Below are positions 1-9,033 of a stretch of 38,982 nt of DNA, piece by piece. Numbering within the stretch: the stretch's first letter is position 1; every line of letters starts with the position of its first letter. The DNA comes from Eubacterium sp. (GTDB taxonomy: Bacteria; Bacillota; Clostridia; Oscillospirales; Acutalibacteraceae), in assembly GCA_017450645.1 (NCBI GenBank), contig JAFSTE010000019.1, positions 1 through 38,982 of the forward strand. The letters are read 5' to 3'. A model generated the notes under the pieces. The model searched no databases, was not told the DNA's origin, and worked only from the letters and a program-made list of their open reading frames with translations. A program made the translations under genes and the position numbers.

Positions 1-2
1 AG

Positions 3-824
3 GTAGGTGTACCGGCAATCATCGTATTCATGAACAAGACTGACCAGGTTGACGACGAGGAGCTCCTTGAGCTTGTAGAGATGGAAATCCGTGAGACACT
101 CGCTGAGTACGAGTTCGACGAGGATTGCCCAATCATCAAGGGTTCAGCTCTTAAGGCTCTTGAGGCTACTTCAAACGACGATCCTGCTTGCGCTTGCATC
201 GCAGAGCTTATGGACGCAGTTGACGAGTATATTCCTACTCCTGACCGTAAGGCAGACCTTCCTTTCCTTATGCCTGTTGAGGACGTATTCACTATCACAG
301 GTCGTGGTACTGTTGCTACAGGTAGAGTTGAAAGAGGTAAGCTTAACACTAACGATACAGTAGAGATGGTTGGTCTTGAGGACGAAATCAAGTCAACAGT
401 TTGCACAGGTATCGAGATGTTCAGAAAGATTCTCGACTACGCAGAGGCTGGCGACAACATCGGTTGCCTTCTCCGTGGTGTTCAGAGAACTGAGATTAAG
501 AGAGGACAGGTTCTTGCTGCTCCTGGCTCAATCAAGCCTCACACCAAGTTCACAGGCCAGGTTTACGTTCTTTCTAAGGACGAGGGTGGCCGTCATACTC
601 CTTTCTTCAACAACTACAGACCTCAGTTCTATTTCAGAACAACTGACGTTACAGGCGTTATCTCTCTTCCTGAGGGAACAGAGATGTGCATGCCCGGCGA
701 TAACGTTGATATGAACGTTGAGCTCATCACTCCTATCGCTATCGAGAACGGACTTCGTTTCGCTATCCGTGAGGGTGGTAGAACAGTTGGTTCAGGCGTT
801 GTTATCGCAATCGACGAGGACTAA
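3..824 (+). CDS. tuf: Elongation factor Tu, 3' part (5' end outside the window)
   Basis: EF-Tu is the GTPase that delivers aminoacyl-tRNA to the ribosome. The reading frame is open to the left edge (first whole codon at base 3), so the true start and most of the GTP-binding domain are missing. What remains, about 273 codons, begins just before the guanine-specificity motif NKTD (the family usually has NKCD) and continues through the two beta-barrel domains, with the very conserved stretches [13 protein letters not shown] and MPGDNV near the expected places. Codon use is that of a highly expressed gene. An intrinsic terminator follows the stop at once, so tuf is the last gene of its operon. 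Identification is certain; only the start is unknown. Confidence 0.97.
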   Translation, partial: VGVPAIIVFMNKTDQVDDEELLELVEMEIRETLAEYEFDEDCPIIKGSALKALEATSNDDPACACIAELMDAVDEYIPTPDRKADLPFLMPVEDVFTITGRGTVATGRVERGKLNTNDTVEMVGLEDEIKSTVCTGIEMFRKILDYAEAGDNIGCLLRGVQRTEIKRGQVLAAPGSIKPHTKFTGQVYVLSKDEGGRHTPFFNNYRPQFYFRTTDVTGVISLPEGTEMCMPGDNVDMNVELITPIAIENGLRFAIREGGRTVGSGVVIAIDED

Positions 825-846
825 TTAGTTAATACTAAACTACTAT

Positions 847-871
847 AAAGGACTGCTTCGGCAGTCCTTTT
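847..871 (+). terminator. Intrinsic terminator after tuf
   Basis: A perfect 10-bp stem AAAGGACTGC / GCAGTCCTTT closes on a stable TTCG tetraloop (857-860) and runs into T-rich sequence. It lies 22 bases after the tuf stop codon. Confidence 0.93.
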
Positions 872-881
872 GCTTTTGTGA

Positions 882-910
882 TTTACTTATACTGAATAAT
901 ATGCTATAAT
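882..910 (+). promoter_or_regulatory. Sigma-A promoter of the leucine-rich repeat gene
   Basis: TTTACT (882-887), a 17-bp spacer, then TATAAT (905-910). The -10 box is preceded by TGC, giving an extended -10 (TATGCTATAAT), the same string as in two promoters at the far right of the window. Confidence 0.7.
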
Positions 911-941
911 ATAATTTATACTGCATAAAGGATGTGATGAA

Positions 942-2831
942 ATGAAAAAGTGGCTTAGCCTTGCGCTGTGTGCTGTTTTGATTTTTGTTATGTCCTTTTC
1001 TGTTTGTATGAGCGCATTTGCGATTCAGACTGAGGATATTGAGCCGACTCAGCTTGGCACAAGCGATACATATTATTCGTACTCTGCACAGACTAAAACG
1101 CTTACTGTCAGCGGCAGCGGCGCTATGCCAAATATGAAGAATAACGAGAGCTATCAGCCCTGGTACGACTTTCGCTCGGACGGAAGTATCCAAAATATAG
1201 TTGTCGAATACGGCGTTACCTCTGTAGGCAATTACGCCTTTTACAACGTTACGGCAAACAGCATAACCCTTCCCGAGAGCTTAAGGACTGTCGGCTCGTA
1301 CGCGTTTGCGTATAACGCGGCTCAAAATATCAGCCTGCCTTACGGACTGACCTCCGTCGGCTCGTACGCTTTTGACGGTTGCACTTCTCTTACTAATCTC
1401 AGCTTGCCCGATACGCTTAAAACTATCGGCTCGTATGCGTTCAGACTTTGCACACAGCTTGAAAGCGTAGCTATTCCGTATTCCGTAACCTCTCTGGGCA
1501 GCTACGCTTTTTCGAGATGCTCTAAGCTCAGCAGCCTTACTTTCGATAATATGACCGGCGAAATCAAGATAGGCAGTAATGCTTTTTCGGACTGCATCTT
1601 GCTTAAATCCGCCGCTTTTCCGCGCTTTGCAACGCTGTCCTCTAAGGCATTCGGATACGCGTCCGGCGCGCTTGTGAGCGGCGTTACAATGCAGGTTTAT
1701 GAGTCCTCTAACGCCGATATTTACGCTATGAATAACTCAATAAGCACTACTTATTACGACTCTTGCGCCCTTAAATGCGGCGTTAAAAACAGCGTGAGCT
1801 TCGACGAAAATAATCTCAGCGAGGTTTACACCTTTACATTTTCGCCCGATTTCAGCGCGGCTTATAACTTTTATTCAATCGGCGAGGTCGATTTAATGGC
1901 GGAGCTTTTTGACGGCGCCGCTAAGTTTGCCGAGAATAATGATTTAGCGGAAAATGACGATAATTTCTGCATTTCTTACGACTTAACACAGGGCAAAACC
2001 TACACCCTTAAAGTACATACTATGATGAGTCAGGGTGTCGGCGAAGTGGTGGTTTACCCCGACGAGATAACCTCGTTTAGTATCGGCGGCGCGATTACCT
2101 TTAACGCGCGTGACGGCTTTCGTTCGGGCTCAACGCCGTACTTCCCGATAATTGACTCGACGCTTGAGGAGCTTGTGATTAATGTAGTTTTTACTAACGG
2201 CTACACCGACAAGGTACGGTATGTTAACGGCTTTTTTAATAACAGAACTATGAGCTTTAACGATATCCAGGGCGCGTCGCCCTTTACCTGCGGCAGTAAC
2301 CTCGATTACATCAGAATCGGCGACGATTCAGAGCCTTTCGAGGTTATAGTTAACCATAGCTATAACGAAGAGATTGTACCGTACACCGCATATGACGACG
2401 GCTACACGATATTTACCTGTATGCTTTGCGGCGACAGCTACATCGGCGACTTTGTGCCGACTCCCGCTATCACCGTAACGGGCAGGTGCGTACTTATGAC
2501 CGACACTGACGGCTCATATAACGAGAATATTCCGATTAAGAATATTAGCTTTGTTTACGATTCGAGGGAGTACCGTGTTAACGAAAACGGCGAGTTTACC
2601 TTTAACACGCTTGAAAGCTGCGATATAACGCTGCTCAACCCCTACGGCGCGGATAAAATAATCAGCATTACTAACGAGGACGAGGATGTTGATTTAGGCA
2701 ATATTGCGATTTGCGCTTACGATTTTAACCGCGATTCTCATATAAACGGGCGCGACCTTGCGGTGTTTAAAACTCAGCTTGAGGACGAGCTTGGAAAAAA
2801 CTATTTTGTCAATGCAATTAATTTTATGTAA
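942..2831 (+). CDS. Secreted BspA-type leucine-rich repeat protein with a dockerin-like C-terminus
   Basis: This 629-residue protein starts with a Sec signal peptide (about residues 1-27, cleavage after AFA). Residues of about 85-250 are LRR_5/BspA repeats, seen as repeated units such as LPESLRTVGSYAF and LPYGLTSVGSYAF. The middle part is unassigned. Near residues 480-505 is a CxxCG motif common in clostridial surface proteins, followed by a carboxypeptidase-regulatory-like segment (about 515-590). The end, DFNRDSHINGRDLAVFK, resembles one calcium-binding dockerin repeat; true dockerins have two, so it is degenerate or single. No sortase motif was seen. It has its own promoter and a plain RBS (AAAGGATG) in front of ATG 942. 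Probable role is surface adhesion or binding of host, fibre or partner proteins; the ligand cannot be told from sequence. Confidence 0.85.
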   Translation: MKKWLSLALCAVLIFVMSFSVCMSAFAIQTEDIEPTQLGTSDTYYSYSAQTKTLTVSGSGAMPNMKNNESYQPWYDFRSDGSIQNIVVEYGVTSVGNYAFYNVTANSITLPESLRTVGSYAFAYNAAQNISLPYGLTSVGSYAFDGCTSLTNLSLPDTLKTIGSYAFRLCTQLESVAIPYSVTSLGSYAFSRCSKLSSLTFDNMTGEIKIGSNAFSDCILLKSAAFPRFATLSSKAFGYASGALVSGVTMQVYESSNADIYAMNNSISTTYYDSCALKCGVKNSVSFDENNLSEVYTFTFSPDFSAAYNFYSIGEVDLMAELFDGAAKFAENNDLAENDDNFCISYDLTQGKTYTLKVHTMMSQGVGEVVVYPDEITSFSIGGAITFNARDGFRSGSTPYFPIIDSTLEELVINVVFTNGYTDKVRYVNGFFNNRTMSFNDIQGASPFTCGSNLDYIRIGDDSEPFEVIVNHSYNEEIVPYTAYDDGYTIFTCMLCGDSYIGDFVPTPAITVTGRCVLMTDTDGSYNENIPIKNISFVYDSREYRVNENGEFTFNTLESCDITLLNPYGADKIISITNEDEDVDLGNIAICAYDFNRDSHINGRDLAVFKTQLEDELGKNYFVNAINFM

Positions 2832-2845
2832 ATTACCTTAAAACC

Positions 2846-2874
2846 TTGAAATAAAGCCAAAAATAGAGTATAAT
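2846..2874 (+). promoter_or_regulatory. Sigma-A promoter of the purine operon
   Basis: TTGAAA (2846-2851), 17-bp spacer, TATAAT (2869-2874). The leader to purE would be only about 24 nt, too short for a purine riboswitch, so control is more likely by a repressor at the promoter or at another level. Confidence 0.8.
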
Positions 2875-2903
2875 ATTACGAATTATTTTTCAGGAGGACG
2901 AGT

Positions 2904-3401
2904 ATGAAAAAGGTTGCAATTATTATGGGTTCAGACAGCGATTTACCTATCGTAACCCCTGCAATTAAACAGCTTAAGGAGCTTGGTATCGAAACTGAGG
3001 TCAGGGTTATGTCCGCTCACAGAACTCCCGAGGCTGCACACGAATTTTCAAAAAATGCTATTGATAACGGCTTTGGCGTTATTATTGCCGCAGCAGGTAT
3101 GGCGGCGCATCTCGGCGGTGTTCTTGCCGCTTCTACAACGCTGCCGGTTATCGGTATCCCGTGCTCTGCAAAGGTGCTTGACGGTATGGACGCTATGCTT
3201 GCAACCGTTATGATGCCGCCGGGTATTCCCGTTGCAACAGTAGGCGTAAATGCGGCTAAAAACGCGGCTTTGCTTGCGGCAGAAATCCTTGCTGTCGGCG
3301 ATAACGACCTTATGGATAAGCTCGTTTCTATGCGTGCCGATATGGCTAAGCAGGTTGAGCAAAAGGACAAAGCACTTCAGGAAAAGATAAAGGAATTATA
3401 A
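2904..3401 (+). CDS. purE: N5-carboxyaminoimidazole ribonucleotide mutase PurE (class I)
   Basis: PurE moves the carboxyl group of N5-CAIR to C4 to give CAIR in purine synthesis. At 165 residues it has the usual class I length. It shows the family motifs MGSDSDLP near the start, MSAHRTPE around residues 35-43, and a glycine-rich segment GMAAHLGGV in the middle. A strong RBS (CAGGAGG) precedes ATG 2904. It is the first gene of the operon purE-purM-purN-purO-purD. No purK lies in the window, so N5-CAIR must come from a gene elsewhere. Confidence 0.96.
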   Translation: MKKVAIIMGSDSDLPIVTPAIKQLKELGIETEVRVMSAHRTPEAAHEFSKNAIDNGFGVIIAAAGMAAHLGGVLAASTTLPVIGIPCSAKVLDGMDAMLATVMMPPGIPVATVGVNAAKNAALLAAEILAVGDNDLMDKLVSMRADMAKQVEQKDKALQEKIKEL

Positions 3402-3407
3402 TCAGGT

Positions 3408-3422
3408 ACGGACAGAGTCCGT
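3408..3422 (+). other. Small inverted repeat between purE and purM
   Basis: ACGGAC-AGA-GTCCGT is a perfect 6-bp hairpin with no T-run after it. It is followed by a stretch with four AGCT words up to the purM start. It may be an RNA processing or stability element; no function can be shown. Confidence 0.35.
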
Positions 3423-3481
3423 CAATGAGCTCATAGCTCAAAGCTTAAAACTCATAGCTATTTTCGACGAAGGAGAAAAAT

Positions 3482-4519
3482 ATGGAAAAAAGCTACAGCG
3501 ACAGCTACGCGGCTGCAGGCGTTGATGTAACTGCAGGTTATAAATCAGTAGAACTGATTAAATCACATGTTAAAAACACATTTATTCCCGGCGTAATCGG
3601 CGGTATCGGCGGCTTTGGCGGTATGTTCGAGCTGCCGTGGGGCGAGTACAAAAACCCCGTTCTCGTTTCGGGTACGGACGGCGTAGGCACTAAGCTTAAG
3701 CTTGCGTTTTTAATGGATAAGCACGACACAATCGGTATCGACTGTGTTGCTATGTGCGTAAACGATGTTGCGTGCAGCGGCGCTAAGCCACTGTTTTTCC
3801 TCGATTACATCGCTTGCGGCAAAAACTATCCCGAAAAGATTGAGCAGATTGTTAAGGGCGTTGCAGAGGGCTGCGTTCTGTCGGGCTGTGCGCTTGTAGG
3901 CGGTGAAACCGCGGAGCATCCCGGTCTTATGCCCGACGAGGATTACGACCTTGCGGGCTTTACCGTAGGTATCGGCGAAAAGGATAAGCTCGTTTCGGGC
4001 GAACATTTAAAGAGCGGAGACGCGCTTATCGGCGTTGTGTCCTCGGGCGTACACTCTAACGGCTTTTCGCTCGTTCGTAAGGTGTTCAATATCGGCGCTG
4101 ATACAATCGGCGTATATTATGACGAGCTCGGCAGCACACTCGGCGAGGAGCTTATCACACCTACAAGAATTTATGTTAAACCGCTTCTCACCCTTATGGA
4201 CAGCGTTCGCGTTAACGCAATTTCGCATATTACGGGCGGCGGATTTTACGAGAATGTACCGCGTATGTTAAACGACAATACACTTGCCGTTATCGAGAAA
4301 AACAAGTGCCACAAAAAGCCGATTTTTGACCTTATTCAAAAGACAGGCGGCATCAGCGAGCACGATATGTATAACACCTTTAATATGGGTACGGGTCTTG
4401 TTATCGCGGTTGACAGCGACAAGGCGGACGAGGCTGTTCGTATTCTTACGGACTGCGGCGAGCAGGCTGCCGTAATAGGCGAAATTAAAGACGGTGAAAA
4501 GGGAGTAGAGCTTGTATGA
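3482..4519 (+). CDS. purM: Phosphoribosylformylglycinamidine cyclo-ligase PurM (AIR synthetase)
   Basis: PurM closes the imidazole ring of FGAM with ATP to give AIR. Its 345 residues match the family length. Clear motifs are the N-terminal Gly-rich loop GGIGGFGGMFELP, the substrate and ATP-binding GTDGVGTKLKLA (about residues 64-75), NDVACSGA and GGETAEHPG. RBS GGAGAA lies just before ATG 3482. Its last codons overlap purN (ATGATG; stop TGA 4517-4519), which points to translational coupling. Confidence 0.97.
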   Translation: MEKSYSDSYAAAGVDVTAGYKSVELIKSHVKNTFIPGVIGGIGGFGGMFELPWGEYKNPVLVSGTDGVGTKLKLAFLMDKHDTIGIDCVAMCVNDVACSGAKPLFFLDYIACGKNYPEKIEQIVKGVAEGCVLSGCALVGGETAEHPGLMPDEDYDLAGFTVGIGEKDKLVSGEHLKSGDALIGVVSSGVHSNGFSLVRKVFNIGADTIGVYYDELGSTLGEELITPTRIYVKPLLTLMDSVRVNAISHITGGGFYENVPRMLNDNTLAVIEKNKCHKKPIFDLIQKTGGISEHDMYNTFNMGTGLVIAVDSDKADEAVRILTDCGEQAAVIGEIKDGEKGVELV

Positions 4520-5139
4520 TGAATATAGCTGTATTCGTTTCGGGCGGCGGAACTAATCTGCAGGCGCTGCTTGACGCGCAGGACAGGGGAGAGATTAAAA
4601 ACGGAAAAATCACCTTTGTTCTTGCCTCTAACGAGAGTGCCTACGCGCTTAAAAGAGCCGAAAATGCAGGCGTTGAAAGTGCTGTAGTAAGCAGGATAAA
4701 CTATTCCTCAAAAGAGGAGTACGACAAGGCTATTTTAAAGGCGCTTGAAGGCAGAAATATCGACCTGATTGTGCTTGCAGGCTTTTTGTCAATTCTCGGC
4801 GACGAGCTTGTAAACGCTTATAAAAACAGGATTATCAATATCCACCCGAGCCTTATTCCGCTGTTTTGCGGCGACGGCTTTTACGGTAAAAGGGTACATA
4901 CCGCAGTCCTCGAAAGCGGCGTTAAGGTTACGGGCGCTACGGCGCATTTTGTAAACGAGATTACCGACGGCGGCGCGATTATTCTGCAAAAGGCTGTGCC
5001 CGTTGAGCAGGGTGACAACGAGGATATCCTTCAGTACCGTGTAATGCGCCAGGCAGAGTGGGAAATCCTGCCGAAAGCGGTGTCACTTTTCTGCGAGGGC
5101 AGAATTAAAATTTACGGCAATAAAACAGAGATTATTTAA
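4516..5139 (+). CDS. purN: Phosphoribosylglycinamide formyltransferase PurN
   Basis: PurN transfers a formyl group from 10-formyl-THF to GAR. The 207-residue protein starts with the nucleotide loop VSGGGTNLQAL and carries the catalytic Asn/His in the motif NIHPSLIP (about residues 108-115) and the Asp in TDGGAI. Two ATG codons lie side by side (4516 and 4519), and the first overlaps the purM stop, so either may be used. It is the folate-dependent enzyme, not the ATP/formate-dependent PurT. Confidence 0.96.
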   Translation: MMNIAVFVSGGGTNLQALLDAQDRGEIKNGKITFVLASNESAYALKRAENAGVESAVVSRINYSSKEEYDKAILKALEGRNIDLIVLAGFLSILGDELVNAYKNRIINIHPSLIPLFCGDGFYGKRVHTAVLESGVKVTGATAHFVNEITDGGAIILQKAVPVEQGDNEDILQYRVMRQAEWEILPKAVSLFCEGRIKIYGNKTEII

Positions 5140-5151
5140 TGGGAGAATAGT

Positions 5152-5853
5152 ATGGAGATTAAATCACTTGCAACCGAGCTTAACACTAATACCTACCCGG
5201 GACGCGGTATCGTTATCGGCAAAAGCGCCGACGGCAAAAACGCCGTAATCGCGTACTTTATTATGGGCAGGAGCGTTAATTCACGCAACAGAATTTTCGA
5301 AGATAACGACAGGGGCGGCATCCGCACAAAAGCTTTTGACGAGAGCAAAATGGTTGACCCGCACCTTATTATATACAATCCGGTACTTAAGCTCGACGGC
5401 AAAACTATTGTCACTAACGGCGACCAGACCGATACGATTTACGACTTTATGAAGGACGGACACTGCTACCGTCACGCGCTTTTAACTCGCGAGTTTGAGG
5501 ACGACGCACCTAATTATACGCCGAGAATTTCGGCTGTTGTTAAGCCAAACGGCGACTATAATATGTCCATTCTTAAGTCAAATATGGGCGAGCCTGAGTG
5601 CGTAAGATACTTCTTTGAATATCCTGCAAGGACAGGACTCGGACACTTTATCCACACCTATAAATGCGACGGAAATCCTATTCCGTCCTTTGAGGGCGAG
5701 CCGACTCCCGTAGCTATCGAGGGCGATATAGACGCCTTCACCGATATGGTTTGGAATAATCTTAACGAGGATAATAAGGTGTCACTTTTCACCCGCTTCA
5801 TTAATCTTGAAAACGGCGAGGAGCAGACGAGAATTATTAATAAAAATGTTTAA
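5152..5853 (+). CDS. IMP cyclohydrolase of the PurO type
   Basis: This 233-residue protein matches the IMP_cyclohyd family (PurO, first known from methanogenic archaea), which closes FAICAR to IMP, the last step of the pathway. Recognisable parts are the N-terminal YPGRGIVIG, the segment MGRSVNSRNRIF and an internal NGDQTDTIYDF. It stands 12 bases after purN and 54 before purD, where most bacteria carry bifunctional purH. There is no AICAR formyltransferase in the window, so that activity must be encoded elsewhere. Such a split PurO-like arrangement is known in several clostridia. RBS GGGAGAA precedes ATG 5152. Family assignment is fairly sure; activity is inferred. Confidence 0.85.
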   Translation: MEIKSLATELNTNTYPGRGIVIGKSADGKNAVIAYFIMGRSVNSRNRIFEDNDRGGIRTKAFDESKMVDPHLIIYNPVLKLDGKTIVTNGDQTDTIYDFMKDGHCYRHALLTREFEDDAPNYTPRISAVVKPNGDYNMSILKSNMGEPECVRYFFEYPARTGLGHFIHTYKCDGNPIPSFEGEPTPVAIEGDIDAFTDMVWNNLNEDNKVSLFTRFINLENGEEQTRIINKNV

Positions 5854-5907
5854 TAAAGCGAGAACAAACGCTATAGCTTAAATCTGTATTCTACTAAGGA
5901 GAATAAT

Positions 5908-7185
5908 ATGCGAGTACTTGTAGTTGGCGGCGGCGGAAGAGAGCACGCCCTGATAAAAAAGATAAAAGAGTCAAAAAAGGTTGATTATATTGCTTGTTGC
6001 CCCGGAAACGGCGGCATTTCGTTTGACGCTGAGTGCTTTAATGTCGGTGCTTGCGACATCGACGGCGTTGTAAATCTTGCAAAAGAAATTAAGGCTGACC
6101 TTGTAGTTGTTGCGCCCGACGACCCGCTTGTTCTGGGTATGGTCGACGCGCTTAATAAAGAGGGCTTTAAGACCTTCGGACCTACTGCCGCAGCGGCAAT
6201 TATCGAGGGCTCTAAGGTGTTTTCTAAAAACCTTATGCTTAAATACGGCATCCCGACTGCTGAGTACAAGGTGTTTGACAACGCCGACGACGCAATCGCA
6301 TATATTACCGAAAAAAATGAGTTCCCGACCGTTATTAAGGCGGACGGTCTTGCGCTCGGCAAGGGCGTTATAATCCCCGAAAGCCTTGATGCTGCAATCG
6401 CCGGCGTTAAAGAGATTATGGAGGATAAGGTGTTCGGCGACAGCGGTAACAATATTGTTGTTGAGGAATTCCTTACAGGTCCCGAGGTGTCGGTGCTTGC
6501 GTTTACGGACGGAAAATGCGTTAAGCCTATGGTATCCTCTATGGACCATAAGCGCGCTCTCGACGGCGACAAAGGGCTTAATACCGGCGGTATGGGTACT
6601 GTTTCGCCTAATCCTTACTACACCGACGAGGTAGCTAAGGAGTGTATGGATAAGATTTTTATGCCTACCATTGAGGCTATGAATAAAGAGGGAAGAACCT
6701 TTAAGGGCTGCCTCTACTTCGGACTTATGGATACGCCTAAAGGTCCTAAGGTTATCGAGTATAACTGCCGTTTCGGCGACCCCGAAACTCAGGTTGTGCT
6801 GCCGCGTCTTAAGACCGACATTATCGACATCTTTGAGGCTATTAATAACGAAACCTTATCCGAGCTTGAAATCGAGTGGAGCGACGACGCTTGCGTATGC
6901 GTAATTATGGCGTCGGGCGGTTATCCTAAGGCGTACGACAAGGGCATTGAAATTACGGGACTTAAGGACGGCGACCTTGACGGCGTTACCGTTTACCACG
7001 CAGGTACTGCTCTTAAGGATGGTAAGCTTGTTACCTCGGGCGGCCGGGTTCTCGGTGTTACGGCGCTTGCGGGCGACCTTACTTCAGCGCTTAAAAAGGC
7101 ATATGACGGCGTCGAGAAAATCAGCTTTGATAAGGCTTTTTGCAGAAAAGATATAGGTAAACGCGCGCTTGAAGCATTAAAGTAA
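5908..7185 (+). CDS. purD: Phosphoribosylamine-glycine ligase PurD
   Basis: PurD joins glycine to phosphoribosylamine with ATP, giving GAR. Its 425 residues are of normal length. The start shows the N-domain loop GGGGREHAL (residues 7-15), the middle has the ATP-grasp core (IKADGLALGKGV), and the metal-binding CRFGDPETQ stands near residue 290. It ends the purine operon. No hairpin terminator follows; the next unit begins with its own strong promoter only 24 bases downstream. Confidence 0.97.
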   Translation: MRVLVVGGGGREHALIKKIKESKKVDYIACCPGNGGISFDAECFNVGACDIDGVVNLAKEIKADLVVVAPDDPLVLGMVDALNKEGFKTFGPTAAAAIIEGSKVFSKNLMLKYGIPTAEYKVFDNADDAIAYITEKNEFPTVIKADGLALGKGVIIPESLDAAIAGVKEIMEDKVFGDSGNNIVVEEFLTGPEVSVLAFTDGKCVKPMVSSMDHKRALDGDKGLNTGGMGTVSPNPYYTDEVAKECMDKIFMPTIEAMNKEGRTFKGCLYFGLMDTPKGPKVIEYNCRFGDPETQVVLPRLKTDIIDIFEAINNETLSELEIEWSDDACVCVIMASGGYPKAYDKGIEITGLKDGDLDGVTVYHAGTALKDGKLVTSGGRVLGVTALAGDLTSALKKAYDGVEKISFDKAFCRKDIGKRALEALK

Positions 7186-7209
7186 TATATTATATATACA
7201 AAAAGTTAT

Positions 7210-7238
7210 TGACAATTATACTAATAGAAATTATACTT
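7210..7238 (+). promoter_or_regulatory. Strong sigma-A promoter of the adaptor/permease unit
   Basis: Consensus TTGACA (7210-7215), 17-bp spacer, TATACT (7233-7238). It is the closest match to consensus in the window and separates the export genes from purD. Confidence 0.85.
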
Positions 7239-7296
7239 AAACTGTATAATTCTTTAATTTTATAATACTTCTTCATACGAATTTGAGGTAGATAGT

Positions 7297-9021
7297 ATGG
7301 CAACAATCAAAAAGAGTAACAAAAAGAAGATAATAATTCCTATCTGTATCGTACTTGTTATTGCACTTGTAGCGACTACTGTTCTTACAATCAGCGCTAA
7401 GAAAAAGACCGTAACAGTAAGCCTTACGACCATTACGGCTGGCGATATTACAGAGAATGTTAACGCTACGGGTACGGTATCCGCAGGCGCTTCGAGAGAG
7501 TATTCACCTGCTACAGTTGCGCTTTGCGAGGATGTTTATGTTAAGGTAGGCGATACTGTAAAGAAGGGCGAAAAGCTTGCCGACTTTTCTACGGAGGAGC
7601 TTGATGCTCAGATTAGCTCGCTTCAGATTTCGTATAACGATGCGAGCGCTTCTTACTATTCCGCTCTTAAAACGCAAAGGCTTAATAAGAAAAAGCTTGC
7701 AGCGGTTAATAAAAAGATTAAGCCCCTTGAAAAGCAGCTCAAGAAGCTCGAAAAGGCAAGGAGCACAACTACTACAACCACTACAACAACAACCACAACC
7801 GAAACAGAAAGCGAGTCGGGAGAGAGTTCCTCAAAGAACAGTTCGGGCAGCACTAAAAAAGCTGTTTCTGATATCACAATCCCCTCGACATCCGATTATG
7901 CCGGCGATATCGAAGACGCTGTTAAGGCTCTTAAGCAGCTTGCCGAAACGATTTCTGCCCTTAGTGACGATATCACAACCACTAACGAGATTACCCGTCA
8001 GGTTATGAAGGCCATTTCGGAAATGATTGCAAAGGGTGAGCTTTCACCTGAAGCTATTTCTAAGGCTGCGGGCGACGCTATGAGCGAAGCTATCCAAAAG
8101 GGACTTATCGACGAAACTAAGCTTATCGTTGAAAGCGGCGTGGCTGTTCAGATGGTTGAGGAGGCTGTTAAGGCTGTTAACTGGGCAGAGATAGGCACAG
8201 CAATCGGTAACACCGACAACGCACAGCTTGCAAGCATAGAGCTTCAGCTTGCCGCTCTTTACGCTCAGCGCGAGGTATTCGAGCTCGGCGCTGACGGAAC
8301 CTTAGTTAACTCCCAAAAGCAGATTATGAGAACTACTAAGAGCGCTCTTGACACTCTTAAGAAGTCACAAAGCGAGCTTAAAGCCGGTTGGGTATCCTCA
8401 ATCGACGGCGTTGTTACCGAGTGTACGCTCGAAAAAGGTCAGCAGACCTCGGCGCTCCAGACCGGACTTAAGGTAGAAAACCTTGACGATTTAGTTGTTA
8501 CCGTTTCGCTTAACGAATACGATATTCATAAGGTAAGCGTAGGTATGCGCGGCGAGATTAAAACCGCGTACGGTAAATACACCGGCGAGATTATCAGTAT
8601 CGCACCTACTGCTACGGGCTCATCGAGCGGCTCAGTGCTCGACTCGCTCGGCTCAAATATGGCGGGCATCAGCGGTCTTTCGTCGCTTACATCAAGCGGT
8701 GCCGGCGTACAGTGCCAGGTTGCGGTTGACGGCGTTGACGATAATATTATCGCGGGCTTCGACGCAAATGTTGAAATTCAGACCGGCTCTTACACCGATG
8801 TTCCGACCGTTCCGATTGAGTCCATAGTACTCGAAAAAGAGGGTACATATGTTTACCTTTATAACGAGGCGGAAGGAACCGTAACTAAGACTAAGATTGA
8901 AACAGGCGCGATTTCCGATACCGCTTATGAGATTAAGAGCGGACTTAAAATCGGCGACAAGATTGTTTCTACTCCGGGTCAGGATTATACAGAGGACACC
9001 TTTAAGGTTAAAGTTAAATAA
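7297..9021 (+). CDS. MacA-like membrane fusion protein (efflux adaptor)
   Basis: The 574-residue protein has one N-terminal membrane anchor (about residues 11-33), then a lipoyl-like half (60-100), a charged coiled-coil arm starting near 104, a run of twelve threonines (157-168) followed by a Ser/Glu-rich linker, a long helical insert (about 195-320), the second half of the lipoyl motif (GWVSSIDGVVTECTLEKGQ) and beta-barrel parts to the end. This is the HlyD/MacA layout, which in Gram-positive cells bridges an ABC permease to the wall side. It is followed after 12 bases by the permease. Substrate unknown; antimicrobial peptides or lipids are typical for the family. Confidence 0.85.
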   Translation: MATIKKSNKKKIIIPICIVLVIALVATTVLTISAKKKTVTVSLTTITAGDITENVNATGTVSAGASREYSPATVALCEDVYVKVGDTVKKGEKLADFSTEELDAQISSLQISYNDASASYYSALKTQRLNKKKLAAVNKKIKPLEKQLKKLEKARSTTTTTTTTTTTTETESESGESSSKNSSGSTKKAVSDITIPSTSDYAGDIEDAVKALKQLAETISALSDDITTTNEITRQVMKAISEMIAKGELSPEAISKAAGDAMSEAIQKGLIDETKLIVESGVAVQMVEEAVKAVNWAEIGTAIGNTDNAQLASIELQLAALYAQREVFELGADGTLVNSQKQIMRTTKSALDTLKKSQSELKAGWVSSIDGVVTECTLEKGQQTSALQTGLKVENLDDLVVTVSLNEYDIHKVSVGMRGEIKTAYGKYTGEIISIAPTATGSSSGSVLDSLGSNMAGISGLSSLTSSGAGVQCQVAVDGVDDNIIAGFDANVEIQTGSYTDVPTVPIESIVLEKEGTYVYLYNEAEGTVTKTKIETGAISDTAYEIKSGLKIGDKIVSTPGQDYTEDTFKVKVK

Positions 9022-9033
9022 GAGGGTAATATT

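Noticed and set aside
843-1193. Minus-strand frame opposite the start of the leucine-rich repeat gene
   Set aside because: Shadow frame over the terminator, promoter and signal peptide; no ribosome site or family.
2832-2903. Purine riboswitch in front of purE
   Set aside because: The promoter leaves a leader of only about 24 nt, and no aptamer motifs are present.
5971-6572. Two long minus-strand frames inside purD
   Set aside because: They are out-of-frame reflections of the strong purD coding pattern, with no similarity to known proteins.
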